64,000 bases of DNA, taken from contig CALUZS010000014.1 of assembly GCA_944325355.1 (NCBI GenBank), forward strand, positions 1 through 64,000. Reading direction: 5' to 3'. The notes beneath the pieces were generated by a model that worked only from the letters and a program-made list of their open reading frames with translations, had not been told where the DNA came from and made no database searches. Origin of the DNA: an uncultured Parabacteroides sp. GTDB taxonomy: Bacteria > Bacteroidota > Bacteroidia > Bacteroidales > Tannerellaceae. Below are positions 9,495-18,471 of this stretch, in pieces. Made by a program: the position numbers and the translations under genes. Numbering within the stretch: position 1 is the first letter of the stretch; each line of letters opens with the position of its first letter.

Positions 9495-10010
9495 TTAATG
9501 TTTTCGTGCAATAAGAATTCCGCCAATCATGCAGGCAAGCAGCAGGACGCTGACTACCTCGAAGGGTAATATATATTGATATTTTCCGGTGCCTATCAAA
9601 TCCATTCCGATTTTGTGGGCAGGAAGTTCGATGATGTCTTGCGGTATCTCAGTCCATGCGAACGTGTTGGTACATATTAGGAATATAACCAACGCTGCTC
9701 CGACACCGCATGTCAGTAATGCACTTACAAGTTTCGCTTTCCCGATTTTATATCGCATATCTTTGTCTGACCTTGTCAATAAAATGGAAAAGACATACAG
9801 AACGACGATTCCTCCTGCGTAGACCATTAATTGCACAGCGCCCAAGAAGGTATATCCCAGAAGAAAGTAGATACCGGCTGTTCCAAATAGCACAAACAAT
9901 AAATAGGTTGCAGAACGGAGAATTTTCCCGGTGGTGACTGTCAACACTGCGCATACTGCAATGATTGCCGACAGTACGTAAAATACCGCTTCTAATAATG
10001 TTATATTCAT
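9495..10010 (-). CDS. nuoJ: NADH-quinone oxidoreductase-type subunit J
   Basis: A 171-residue protein with five predicted membrane helices and the NuoJ/ND6 signature FLGAVQLMVYAGGIVVLYVF, which holds the pi-bulge helix involved in coupling quinone reduction to proton pumping. The start overlaps the nuoI stop by 4 nt (10007-10010). It sits between nuoI and nuoK as in the standard nuo order. Confidence 0.94.
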   Translation of the reverse strand: MNITLLEAVFYVLSAIIAVCAVLTVTTGKILRSATYLLFVLFGTAGIYFLLGYTFLGAVQLMVYAGGIVVLYVFSILLTRSDKDMRYKIGKAKLVSALLTCGVGAALVIFLICTNTFAWTEIPQDIIELPAHKIGMDLIGTGKYQYILPFEVVSVLLLACMIGGILIARKH

Positions 10011-10486
10011 ATCTTATTGTTTTTAGCAAGAGTCGCCCCTTCGTTGTTTAATTGTAAAATCAGTTTGTCTTTTTCAAAAACTGCATTTTCAAAATCATTG
10101 CTAAAAGCAATGGCTCCATGCGGACATGCGTTCACACATAATTCGCAGAACATACATGATCCTAAATCATATTGGTATTTCACCAATACCTTTTTCTTTT
10201 TGCCATCTTCATCTTCCTTCATCTCGGAGATTACTTTTATCGTATCGTTCGGACAAGCATTTTGGCAAAGTCCGCAGGCGATACAATGATGCTGGTTGTT
10301 TTCATCGTGTATCATAATCAGTTTCGCACGATGACGTTCCGGTATGTGAAGTGTCGTATGACGGTTTTCCGGATATTCTTCCGTTACTTTCGGCTGGAGG
10401 AATACCTTCATTGAGGTACGCATTCCGATGAGCAGGCTTTTTATTCCGGAAATGTACCCTTTTATGTATTTATTGAATTTATTCAT
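10007..10486 (-). CDS. nuoI: Complex I iron-sulfur subunit I (two 4Fe-4S clusters)
   Basis: A 159-residue 8-Fe ferredoxin-like subunit. The two cluster motifs are complete: Cys68, 71, 74, 78 (CIACGLCQNACP) and Cys111, 114, 117, 121 (CMFCELCVNACP). In complex I these clusters (N6a/N6b) pass electrons to NuoB. Between the motifs is a charged insert (EMKEDEDGKKKK, about residues 88-99). Because NuoE, F and G are not encoded here, NuoI is the most likely docking point for whatever donor feeds this complex. It overlaps nuoJ by 4 nt. Confidence 0.95.
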   Translation of the reverse strand: MNKFNKYIKGYISGIKSLLIGMRTSMKVFLQPKVTEEYPENRHTTLHIPERHRAKLIMIHDENNQHHCIACGLCQNACPNDTIKVISEMKEDEDGKKKKVLVKYQYDLGSCMFCELCVNACPHGAIAFSNDFENAVFEKDKLILQLNNEGATLAKNNKI

Positions 10487-10498
10487 TTGATATTTTCA

Positions 10499-11599
10499 TT
10501 AAAAGACAAGACCAAAAACTACACATGCTGTCATTATCACCAGGACAATCAAGGATAATGGCATCAGATATTTCCATTCCAATGTCAAAACTTGGTCGAT
10601 TCGCAGACGGGGAAATGTCCATTTAATCCACATCAGCAGGAATACAACGAAGAATGTTTTGCCGAGGAACCATACAATGCCTGGAATATAATCCATCACG
10701 GCATTAAACCCGTCAAGTCCTGGAATATGGAGCGGCATCCATCCTCCGAGGAACAATGTGGCTGCAATCCCGGAGGTGATGAACAGGTTAAGGTATTCTG
10801 CCAAGTAGAAGAACCCGAAGTGTATTCCTGAATATTCGGTATGGTAACCGGCTGTCAGCTCTTGTTCTGCTTCTGCCAAGTCGAACGGTCCACGGTTTGC
10901 TTCCGCATTTCCGGCAATCAGATAAATAACGAAAGCCAGTATAGCCGGGATATGTCCTTTGAAGATATTCCATCCGTCCGCCTGGTTGTAGACGATTTGT
11001 TGGATATCCATCGTCCCGCTGAGCATCACCATTGTCAGTACCGTGATACCTATTGACAGCTCGTAACTGATAAGCATCGCACCACTTCTGACAGCGCCAA
11101 TCATCGTGTATTTGCTGTTACTGCTCCATCCGGCAAGTAAAATTCCCAGAATGCCGATGGATGACGCAGCCAGCACAAATAATATTCCAATGTTCATGTG
11201 CAATATTTCAGCTCCGTTGTTCCAAGGTAAACAAGAGAACGTCAATATCGAAGCCAAAATAACGAGGAACGGAGCCAATGCATACAATAACTGGTCGGCT
11301 CTTTTCAGATGGATGATTTCTTTTGTCAAAATCTTTATCACGTCGGCGGGAACCTGCAGCAGACCGCCTTTACCTCCTACGCGGTTCGGACCGATACGGC
11401 ATTGGAATGCCGCACAAACTTTCCGCTCCATGTAGATAAGGATGATAGCGAGTATGGCGTACATCAGCAATACGATGACTCCAACTGCCAAACTTTCTAA
11501 AAATATCGCCAGCCCTTCCGGCATCACACTGCACAACGTCTCGTGTATCCAAGTTGTAACCGGCGTTATATCGTAGTAATTTAAAAAAGCTTGCTTCAT
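10499..11599 (-). CDS. nuoH: NADH-quinone oxidoreductase-type subunit H
   Basis: A 366-residue membrane subunit that forms much of the quinone-entry tunnel. Signatures are YMERKVCAAFQCRIGPNRVG and RGPFDLAEAEQELTAGYHTE, including the conserved Glu/Asp-rich loop (E-channel). About eight membrane helices are predicted. It sits between nuoCD and nuoI, 12 nt from each, as in other nuo operons. Confidence 0.95.
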   Translation of the reverse strand: MKQAFLNYYDITPVTTWIHETLCSVMPEGLAIFLESLAVGVIVLLMYAILAIILIYMERKVCAAFQCRIGPNRVGGKGGLLQVPADVIKILTKEIIHLKRADQLLYALAPFLVILASILTFSCLPWNNGAEILHMNIGILFVLAASSIGILGILLAGWSSNSKYTMIGAVRSGAMLISYELSIGITVLTMVMLSGTMDIQQIVYNQADGWNIFKGHIPAILAFVIYLIAGNAEANRGPFDLAEAEQELTAGYHTEYSGIHFGFFYLAEYLNLFITSGIAATLFLGGWMPLHIPGLDGFNAVMDYIPGIVWFLGKTFFVVFLLMWIKWTFPRLRIDQVLTLEWKYLMPLSLIVLVIMTACVVFGLVF

Positions 11600-11610
11600 A
11601 CACTTGAATT

Positions 11611-13230
11611 TTATCTGTCAATATCAGGAATTACGAAATCCAACGAACCGCCGATAGCTATCAGGTCGGCGATTTTATTTCCCCGGCATACCGTATCCAT
11701 TGCATGTACCAAGGGAAGACCTGTTGAGCGGTAATGCAAACGGTAAGGAACTTTATCTCCTTTGCTCTCCAAGAATACGCCGAATTCTCCACGGCTGCTT
11801 TCCACAGCAGAGGAATATGTCCCTTCCGGAATGCGCAGGATAGGTTTGGTCTTTACCTTAAATTCTCCTTCCGGAATGTTGTCAATCAATTGCTCAATGA
11901 TGTGACAAGATTCCATGATTTCGTCCATACGGACCATGTAGCGGGCAAAGCTGTCCCCTTCGTTGTAAACAATTTCTTTGAAATCAACTTTGTCGTATAA
12001 AGCATAAGGATGATGTTTGCGAACATCGTTCGACCAGCCGGATGCGCGTCCTGTACCGCCGGTAGTGCCAAGCGAGATGGCATCTTCCTTGCTTAGGATG
12101 CCGATTCCCTTCAGACGGTTAATGGCAATGACATTGTCGGTGAAGATATCGTGATAATCTTTTATCACACTTCTCAAATGCTTTATGAATGCTTTTACTT
12201 TGTTTTGGAAAGTGGGGTGGATATCAGCTTGGACTCCTCCAATCATGTTGTAATTTTGGATGAGCCGTCCGCCGGTTGTCTCTTCAAATATATCCAAAAT
12301 CATTTCGCGCTCCCTAAACCCGTAGAAGAAAGGAGTTAATCCTCCCATATCCATGACCAGGCAGGAGTAGAACAGAAGGTGCGAGTCGATTCGTTGCAAT
12401 TCGTCCATGATGGTACGGATATACTGTGCCCGTTCCGAAATCTCGATACCGGCGGCTTTCTCGATGCACATGCATAGCGCGTGACGATTCTGATGTGCGC
12501 TCAAATAATCCAGCCGGTCAGTCAGCGCCAACGTTTGCGGATAGGTCAGGCTCTCGTTCATCTTTTCAATACCCCGGTGGATATATCCGCATATCGGATC
12601 TATTTTATTAATTGTTTCGCCGTCCAGAGAGGTTCTCATACGTAAAACTCCGTGAGTTGAAGGGTGCTGCGGACCGATATTTACGACGAAGTCTTTCTGA
12701 TTGAAGATAATATTTTTCTTATCTGCGATAGTTCCGTCCGGATTCAGGTAATATTCGTCGGTTATGTCGGCATTCTCTTCGTTTTCCATATCCAATGGAT
12801 TGGAATTCATGTCGTAGTCTTTACGAAGAGGGAATCCTATCCAATTTTCTCTGAGGTATAAACGGCGCATGTCCGGATTCCCCAGGAACCGGATGCCGAA
12901 GAAGTCAAAAACTTCCCGCTCTTTGATTTCGGCTGTTTTCCACAAGTCGCAAACCGACGGTAAGTACGCGTTGTCCCGATCGGTGGTGAATGTCTTTAAG
13001 GCAATGCGGTTATACGACCGGCTTGATTCCAAATAGTAAATGGTGCCTAACGATTCTCCCCAATCCATTCCTACAATGTCCCGAAGATAATCCATCGGAT
13101 CTTCATTGTCATATCTTAGTTTTTCTGCAACCTCCCGGAAATGTTCAGCAGGAATAATTGCCAACAGGTCTCCCTGTTCCGAGAAACTGGCATCCGGGTA
13201 AATTGCTGAAATTTTTTCTTTAATATCCAT
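11611..13230 (-). CDS. nuoCD: Fused complex I subunits C and D
   Basis: A 539-residue fusion: an N-terminal NuoC (30-kDa) domain (about 1-150, with DLWKTAEIKEREVFDFFGI) joined by an acidic linker (MENEENADITDEYY) to a NuoD (49-kDa) domain (about 175-539). The NuoD part carries QHPSTHG at 188-194, whose His contacts quinone, and PICGYIHRGIEKMNES. NuoD descends from hydrogenase large subunits, but the metal-binding Cys pairs are absent, as expected. The C/D fusion also occurs in enterobacteria. It begins 7 nt after the nuoB stop. Confidence 0.95.
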   Translation of the reverse strand: MDIKEKISAIYPDASFSEQGDLLAIIPAEHFREVAEKLRYDNEDPMDYLRDIVGMDWGESLGTIYYLESSRSYNRIALKTFTTDRDNAYLPSVCDLWKTAEIKEREVFDFFGIRFLGNPDMRRLYLRENWIGFPLRKDYDMNSNPLDMENEENADITDEYYLNPDGTIADKKNIIFNQKDFVVNIGPQHPSTHGVLRMRTSLDGETINKIDPICGYIHRGIEKMNESLTYPQTLALTDRLDYLSAHQNRHALCMCIEKAAGIEISERAQYIRTIMDELQRIDSHLLFYSCLVMDMGGLTPFFYGFREREMILDIFEETTGGRLIQNYNMIGGVQADIHPTFQNKVKAFIKHLRSVIKDYHDIFTDNVIAINRLKGIGILSKEDAISLGTTGGTGRASGWSNDVRKHHPYALYDKVDFKEIVYNEGDSFARYMVRMDEIMESCHIIEQLIDNIPEGEFKVKTKPILRIPEGTYSSAVESSRGEFGVFLESKGDKVPYRLHYRSTGLPLVHAMDTVCRGNKIADLIAIGGSLDFVIPDIDR

Positions 13231-13237
13231 AATCCGC

Positions 13238-13846
13238 TTAATCTTGTTCTTCTTCTTGTATTTCTACAGGTTTCTTTTCATGACGGTTTACTCCGCCTAA
13301 GAATTTCTCCACTTTCACTTTTCGCTGCAATTGCATCATTCCGTAATAGAAAGCTTCGGGCCGGGGAGGACATCCCGGAATGAAAACATCCACCGGAATA
13401 ATTTTGTCGATACCATTCACTACGTGATATGATTTCCGGAAAGGACCGCCGCTGATAGTGCATCCTCCCACCGCAATTACGTATTTGGGCTCTGCCATCT
13501 GGTCGTACAGACGTTTAAGTACGGGTGCCATTTTGTAAGTAATCGTACCTAACACCATAATCATGTCTGCCTGTCTTGGAGAGTTCCGGGTGATTTCAAA
13601 ACCGAAACGTGCCATGTCGTAACGGGCAGCGCCCAATGCCATGAATTCGATGGCGCAACAGCTTGTACCGAATGTCAACGACCACATGGAATTACTTCTT
13701 CCCCAGTCAATCAATTCGTCTAATGTGCCAAGCACAATCCCGGCGCCGTTCATGTTTAATTCTTTTACCATCCGTTCCAAGTAATCGTTGTTCTTGAACT
13801 CTTCGTATTTCATTGAACGGATGGAAGCTCTTTTTTTCATTTCCAT
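13238..13846 (-). CDS. nuoB: Complex I subunit B (carries the N2 4Fe-4S cluster)
   Basis: A 202-residue subunit that carries the terminal N2 cluster, the last electron carrier before quinone. Ligands are present: the tandem Cys pair in FGTSCCAIEFM (Cys63-Cys64), Cys129 in VAVGGC-like IAVGGCTISGGP, and Cys159 in FIPGCPPRPE (numbering from the chosen start). The frame is open to 13867, but I place the start at 13846: an AAGGAG lies 9 nt upstream and the nuoA stop overlaps only slightly. A second ATG two codons later (13840) is equally possible. Confidence 0.94.
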   Translation of the reverse strand: MEMKKRASIRSMKYEEFKNNDYLERMVKELNMNGAGIVLGTLDELIDWGRSNSMWSLTFGTSCCAIEFMALGAARYDMARFGFEITRNSPRQADMIMVLGTITYKMAPVLKRLYDQMAEPKYVIAVGGCTISGGPFRKSYHVVNGIDKIIPVDVFIPGCPPRPEAFYYGMMQLQRKVKVEKFLGGVNRHEKKPVEIQEEEQD

Positions 13847-14187
13847 TCCAGTGCTCCTTTCTTCCAAGCGTAAGCAAGACCTAAAATTAGAACTACTAAA
13901 AAGAAAGATACGCTGGTAAAGGCGTATATTCCTATATCTTTAACAACGGCGGCCCAAGGAAACAGAAAAACTGTTTCGATGTCAAACATCAAAAACAGAA
14001 TGGCGAAAAGGTAATATCCTGCTTTGAATTGGACCCAGGATTTGCCTCTCGTGGGGATTCCGCACTCGTAAGGTTCTCCTTTCTGTTTGTTGAAAGATCT
14101 CGGACCGATAAATTCAGCAATAATCATTGCCGCGATGACAAGTATTACCGCTGTTAAAATAACGACAATAAGAAATCTAAGAAACAT
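13837..14187 (-). CDS. nuoA: NADH-quinone oxidoreductase-type subunit A
   Basis: A 116-residue, three-helix membrane subunit with the ND3 loop signature YECGIPTRGKSWVQFKAGYY and FDIETVFLFPWA. It is the first gene of the nuo operon and its end overlaps the nuoB start. The complete set A-B-CD-H-I-J-K-L-M-N follows without interruption, giving a complex I without the NADH-binding module (E, F, G). The transcription start is not obvious; the small exported protein gene at 14284-14688 lies 96 nt upstream on the same strand and might share its promoter. Confidence 0.95.
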   Translation of the reverse strand: MFLRFLIVVILTAVILVIAAMIIAEFIGPRSFNKQKGEPYECGIPTRGKSWVQFKAGYYLFAILFLMFDIETVFLFPWAAVVKDIGIYAFTSVSFFLVVLILGLAYAWKKGALEWK

Positions 14188-14283
14188 AGTAATATGTAAT
14201 TTAGTTATATTTATTTCTAATAAGAATCTGTCAAGGATGATGATTCCTCGATTCTAATATGTATGGGAATAGGAGTATCCGGC

Positions 14284-14688
14284 TTAAATAATGATTTGCT
14301 CGAATACGTACAGGTAATAGTTTATCCCTTTAAGGAAAGGGGGAGAATCGTTAAATTGAGTGTCTTTATAAATCGGGTTGAATTTGTCGGAGAGTGAAAG
14401 GAGAGGTTCCTTGTATGGTTGAAGATATTTGATTTCCGGAAAAAAAGACAAGGTCGGCGCGATGTATTGCGGCATATCTGCCAGACGATGTGCCAGTAAA
14501 AAATTGATGGCTTTCTCTTTTAGCGAAGCGGGTGCTTCAAAACGGATTTCTTCTGTGATATGTTGTTTGGACAGCGATACCGAAGGAGATGCAGAAGCCT
14601 TTACAGAATCCTCATGCCCTGTCCATAATATATTCAACAGAAGGGCAAATGTCATCAGTAAAACTGTCTTCATCCATCTATTCTTCAT
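14284..14688 (-). CDS. Small exported hypothetical protein (134 aa)
   Basis: The N-terminus MKNRWMKTVLLMTFALLLNI is a clear signal peptide or single membrane anchor. The remaining roughly 100 residues are soluble, with Ser/Ala-rich sequence right after the signal (KASASPSVSLS) and a Pro/Tyr/Phe-rich end. No Cys follows the signal, so it is not a lipoprotein. I do not recognise a family. It lies on the nuo strand 96 nt upstream of nuoA and is divergent from the PBP4 gene, so it may be co-transcribed with nuo. A periplasmic or membrane-attached role is the only inference that can be made. Confidence 0.55.
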   Translation of the reverse strand: MKNRWMKTVLLMTFALLLNILWTGHEDSVKASASPSVSLSKQHITEEIRFEAPASLKEKAINFLLAHRLADMPQYIAPTLSFFPEIKYLQPYKEPLLSLSDKFNPIYKDTQFNDSPPFLKGINYYLYVFEQIII

Positions 14689-14858
14689 CTCATAAAAATT
14701 TTAAGGTTGCAAATATAGGTATTATTTGACCTATAGATAAATTGCGAATATTAAAAAATGAAAAGGAATGCTGTTTGATTGTCGTAAAAAATGTCCTTCG
14801 AAGAAGAATTTTTATATTTGTTTTCCGGTTCAGTGAAAAATTAGGTTTACATTTAACG

Positions 14859-16361
14859 ATGAAAATAAGATTTGCAATCTTTCCCCTGTTGGTGTTGTGC
14901 GCCACGGTGTCGGTGGCGCAGACAAAGAGTGTTATCGATGCGTTTGTGCAGGCGTCTTTTATGAAAAACGGGCAATTTGGCATTGTAGTTGATAATATTA
15001 CGGAAAACAAGTCCTTTTGTTCGTACAATGCGGATAAGCTCTTTACGCCGGCATCGGTCATGAAAACCGTGACAACGGCTACGGCGCTTCAGTTGTTGGG
15101 GGATGACTTCCAGTTTGAGACGGTACTTGAATACGACGGACAGGTGACCGACGGAGTGTTGTCGGGCAATCTTTATATTCGAGGCGGAGGGGATCCCACG
15201 TTGGGTTCCTCCTATTTGCCGGGAGACGGGGATGCCCGGACCTATCGTCGGGAGCAGTTTATCGAGGACTGGATTAATGTATTGAAAAGTAATGGCATTA
15301 CGGCAATAAAGGGAAACATTGTTTCGGATGAGCGCATATTCGATGATGGGAATATCTCGCTGAAGTGGCTCGGGGAAGACCTTGGAACTTATTATGGTGC
15401 CGGAAGCTTCGGCATAAACGTGTTCGACAATGTTACGAAGCTGGTTTTGTCGACTGAACATAATCCGGACGTGCCGGAGATAACTGATTGTTACCCTTAT
15501 CAGCCTTCTCTGAAGTTCCGCAATTTTATCCGTGTTGTACCGCAGGCGTCCGATAGTTTGTATATTGTAGGCTTGCCATTCTCCTCCGAACGTTATTTGT
15601 TTGGGAAAGTACCTCCCGGCAAGAAAAGTATCTCTTTGGAGGGAGATATCCCTGACCCGGCGTTATTCCTTGCCGAATATTTTACCCGGAAACTGGAAGG
15701 TGCAGGAATTATAGTGACGGGAAAAGCTGCATCGTACCGCCTGCTGAAGGAGGAAGGCAAACAGTTGCCAGCGGGAAAGCGCATACCTTTGGCTGTTTCC
15801 CGTTCTCCGAAACTGAAAGAGATTGTCCGGATAACGAATTATGTGAGTCATAATTTGTATGCCGATGCCTTGCTGAAGACTATCGGTTTGAAATATGAAG
15901 GGGTGGATAAGAAAGAGCTTTCCTCTTTTGATCGTGGAATACGTGTGTTGCTGGATTATTGGAAACAGCAAGGGCTTGATAACGATGCCTTGGTTTTGTA
16001 CGATGGCAGCGGCTTGTCCGTTTCCGACAAGCTGACGCCCCGTTTCATTGCAGATGTGCTTGCCTTTATGGCAACCCGTTCTCCCCATGCCGATGTTTTC
16101 TATAAGTCGTTGCCCATGGCCGGGATGGAAGGTTCCGTCCGCTATTTTCTGAAAGAGACTTCCTTGCAAGGGTCTCGTATGAAAAGTGGGAGCATGAGTT
16201 ACGTGCGTAGTTATGCCGGTTATGTTGAATGGCGGGGAATGAAGTATGCGGTGGTGGTTGCTGCCAATAATTATAAATGTAGTGGAACGGAAATCCGCAG
16301 GCAGATTGGAAAGCTGTTGGTTCGTCTCTTTGAAAGTGCCGGGAATAAAGTTCCGGAGTAG
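14859..16361 (+). CDS. dacB: D-alanyl-D-alanine carboxypeptidase/endopeptidase (PBP4 family)
   Basis: A 500-residue exported serine peptidase that trims peptidoglycan cross-links in the periplasm. All three penicillin-binding motifs are visible: SVMK (nucleophile Ser66, Lys69), SHN (330-332, in the SxN position) and KSG (442-444, in the KTG position). The YDGSGLS motif of the PBP4 family is also present. The large insertion between the first two motifs is typical of PBP4. The frame is open 39 codons further upstream (14742), but the signal peptide starts at the ATG at 14859 and a promoter -7 element (TATATTTG, 14813-14820) lies inside that extension, so I use 14859. Confidence 0.92.
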   Translation: MKIRFAIFPLLVLCATVSVAQTKSVIDAFVQASFMKNGQFGIVVDNITENKSFCSYNADKLFTPASVMKTVTTATALQLLGDDFQFETVLEYDGQVTDGVLSGNLYIRGGGDPTLGSSYLPGDGDARTYRREQFIEDWINVLKSNGITAIKGNIVSDERIFDDGNISLKWLGEDLGTYYGAGSFGINVFDNVTKLVLSTEHNPDVPEITDCYPYQPSLKFRNFIRVVPQASDSLYIVGLPFSSERYLFGKVPPGKKSISLEGDIPDPALFLAEYFTRKLEGAGIIVTGKAASYRLLKEEGKQLPAGKRIPLAVSRSPKLKEIVRITNYVSHNLYADALLKTIGLKYEGVDKKELSSFDRGIRVLLDYWKQQGLDNDALVLYDGSGLSVSDKLTPRFIADVLAFMATRSPHADVFYKSLPMAGMEGSVRYFLKETSLQGSRMKSGSMSYVRSYAGYVEWRGMKYAVVVAANNYKCSGTEIRRQIGKLLVRLFESAGNKVPE

Positions 16362-16404
16362 GAGAACCATTCTGGTATTTAAGAAAGAGAAACTTATGAA
16401 ATGC

Positions 16405-16446
16405 GAAAAGTCTGTTCCGGCTTTTGGAAACAGACTTTTCGTTTGT
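16405..16446. terminator. Hairpin between convergent dacB and sppA
   Basis: Inverted repeat with 12-bp perfect arms 16405-16416 and 16429-16440, extended by a few more pairs with a one-base bulge, followed by a T-rich stretch on the plus strand. It is placed where the two genes converge, so it probably serves dacB and possibly sppA. Confidence 0.7.
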
Positions 16447-16472
16447 TTGTGAATGTGTCGTTTAATCGTTTA

Positions 16473-18257
16473 TCAGTTGAAATAGCGGACATCGAACGGC
16501 AAACGTGCCTGGATGCCTTCCATCGCTTTCATTTCCTGTACAGAACGGTATAACTCATATTCTTCATCGCCTAACCATCCTTTGATAAGCTCCAATCTTA
16601 CATCTTCAAGTTGTTTTTCGAATAATTCGGTGAAGAAATCTTTCTTCCCGGATTTGGTTGTAACAACGTAATCATTGTCGAGTTCAGCCAATTGGGCTGC
16701 TATTTCGATGGCGGTATCGATGCCTCCAAGTTCGTCTACCAAACCTAATTTGAGTGCTTGTTCGCCGGTCCATACCCTGCCTTGCCCGATATGGTCGATG
16801 CTGTCTTTACTCATTCCGCGACCATCTGCACAGCGGGAAAGGAATGTGTCGTATGTCTTTTCTACGCTTTTTTGGATTAATGCCTTTTCGTCTTCACGCA
16901 TCGGACGGCTCATGTCGCCCAAGTCGGCATAATTGTTTGTTTTTACAACGTCGGTGGTCAGTCCCACTTTTCCGAGCAGTCCGGTCAAATTGCGGATAAC
17001 GCCGAAAACGCCAATGGAGCCGGTTAACGTGGTGGGCTCTGCTACAATCTTGTTTGCGGCGCATGAGATATAGTATCCGCCTGACGCAGCATAATCGCCC
17101 ATCGATACAACAATCGGCTTGACTTTCTTCAGTTCCACTACCTGTTTCCAAATCTGGTCTGAGATATATGCGCTGCCACCCGGTGAGTTGACACGGAATA
17201 CCACTGCTTTTACGTCCTCATCGTCTTTCAGTTTTTGCAATTCCTCTGCCACATTCTCTGTAATTAATGTTTCGCCCGTGAAAGGAGAGGTGGAAGTTTC
17301 TTCTTGGATGCTGCCTACGGCATAAAGGACGGCAATTTCATTTTCGCTTTTGTTCTTCTTTGCCGGTTTAATATTGATGATTTTGCTGAAGCTGGTAGTT
17401 TTTAGCTTGTCGCTGCTGTCTTGCCCGGCAAGGTCGCGTACACAATTCTCAACTTCATATTTATATCGTAAGCCATCTACCAACTTGTAGTTTAAAAGCT
17501 CTTGCACATCGCCGAGCGCTTTCCCCTGGTTGAGGAACTCGTTTAAGGATGTTTGGCTGATTTTACGTGATTCGGCAATGGCTGTGGTCATGTTGTTCCA
17601 GATGCTTCCGAGGAAAGATGTCAGCTGCTCCCGGTTTGCTTCGCTGAACTTGGTCAGGAAGAAAGGTTCTACGGCGCTTTTGTATGTGCCGACTTTAAAG
17701 ATGTAGTGCTCTACGCCCAGCTTGTCGGCCAGACCTGTGTAGAACCATCCTTGTGATGCCAGCCCGACCAGCCCGACTCCTCCTTGCGGGTTCACAAACA
17801 GTGAATCGGCTACCGTAGACAGGTAGTAATCAGATTGACCGAAGTTATCTCCGTAAGCGATGATGAACTTTCCGCTTCCCTTGAAATCCACCAATGCATT
17901 TCTTAATGCCTGGATGCTTGCCGGTGCTGCACTGAGTCCCGATGATTCGAGGTAAATGCCTTTAATGTTGTCGTTCTCTTTTGCTATTTTTATTGCACTC
18001 AACAAATCTTTTAAGTTCAACGGGGTCTCACCCTCGTTCATGAATGATGCAAAGGGATTGCTGTCATCGCCCTGCTCTGCCAGACTTCCTTTCAAAGATA
18101 TTTTAAAGACAGAATTGGGCTTCGGTTTGTATTCCGTGGATGAGCTTGAACTTGCCGCCATCCCCACCAGCGTAAATATTCCGCCTAAAACAAGGATTCC
18201 CGATGCTATCAGGACGCCTAATACCGATGCGAACATCGTTTTGAAAAATTGCTTCAT
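16473..18257 (-). CDS. sppA: Signal peptide peptidase SppA, 67-kDa type
   Basis: A 594-residue membrane-anchored serine protease with tandem ClpP-like domains, one N-terminal membrane helix (about 11-35) and a Ser-rich linker. The catalytic pair is visible: Lys193 in VGTYKSAVEPF (first domain) and Ser392 in GDYAASGGYYIS (second domain), matching the Ser-Lys dyad of the long SppA form. VNSPGGSA at 357-363 is the oxyanion-loop region. The protein degrades leftover signal peptides in the inner membrane with its active site facing the periplasm. The length matches E. coli SppA (618). Confidence 0.94.
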   Translation of the reverse strand: MKQFFKTMFASVLGVLIASGILVLGGIFTLVGMAASSSSSTEYKPKPNSVFKISLKGSLAEQGDDSNPFASFMNEGETPLNLKDLLSAIKIAKENDNIKGIYLESSGLSAAPASIQALRNALVDFKGSGKFIIAYGDNFGQSDYYLSTVADSLFVNPQGGVGLVGLASQGWFYTGLADKLGVEHYIFKVGTYKSAVEPFFLTKFSEANREQLTSFLGSIWNNMTTAIAESRKISQTSLNEFLNQGKALGDVQELLNYKLVDGLRYKYEVENCVRDLAGQDSSDKLKTTSFSKIINIKPAKKNKSENEIAVLYAVGSIQEETSTSPFTGETLITENVAEELQKLKDDEDVKAVVFRVNSPGGSAYISDQIWKQVVELKKVKPIVVSMGDYAASGGYYISCAANKIVAEPTTLTGSIGVFGVIRNLTGLLGKVGLTTDVVKTNNYADLGDMSRPMREDEKALIQKSVEKTYDTFLSRCADGRGMSKDSIDHIGQGRVWTGEQALKLGLVDELGGIDTAIEIAAQLAELDNDYVVTTKSGKKDFFTELFEKQLEDVRLELIKGWLGDEEYELYRSVQEMKAMEGIQARLPFDVRYFN

Positions 18258-18471
18258 AATGGTTTAAGAGTTAATGTTCATGTTTTCTGATGGCGCAAAA
18301 GTGTTAATTATTTATTTATTGTGCAAAATATTTTATTGTTTTTTTGAAAGGCCATCTTCCCCTGTTATTTTCTTGCCCGGAACTTTTCTTTTTCCCCGGC
18401 AGCTTTTCCGGAACATGTATTCGGGGATTTTCCCGGCGTTGCGCAGTGGCTCGCCGGGGTGTGCCGGCAGG

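Noticed and set aside
14742..14858. Upstream extension of the PBP4 reading frame by 39 codons
   Set aside because: It would put a non-signal sequence before a clear signal peptide and contains a promoter -7 element at 14813-14820.
15663..16370. A 235-codon minus-strand frame opposite the PBP4 gene
   Set aside because: It lies wholly within dacB, whose active-site motifs fix the coding strand. No signal, motif or start site supports it.
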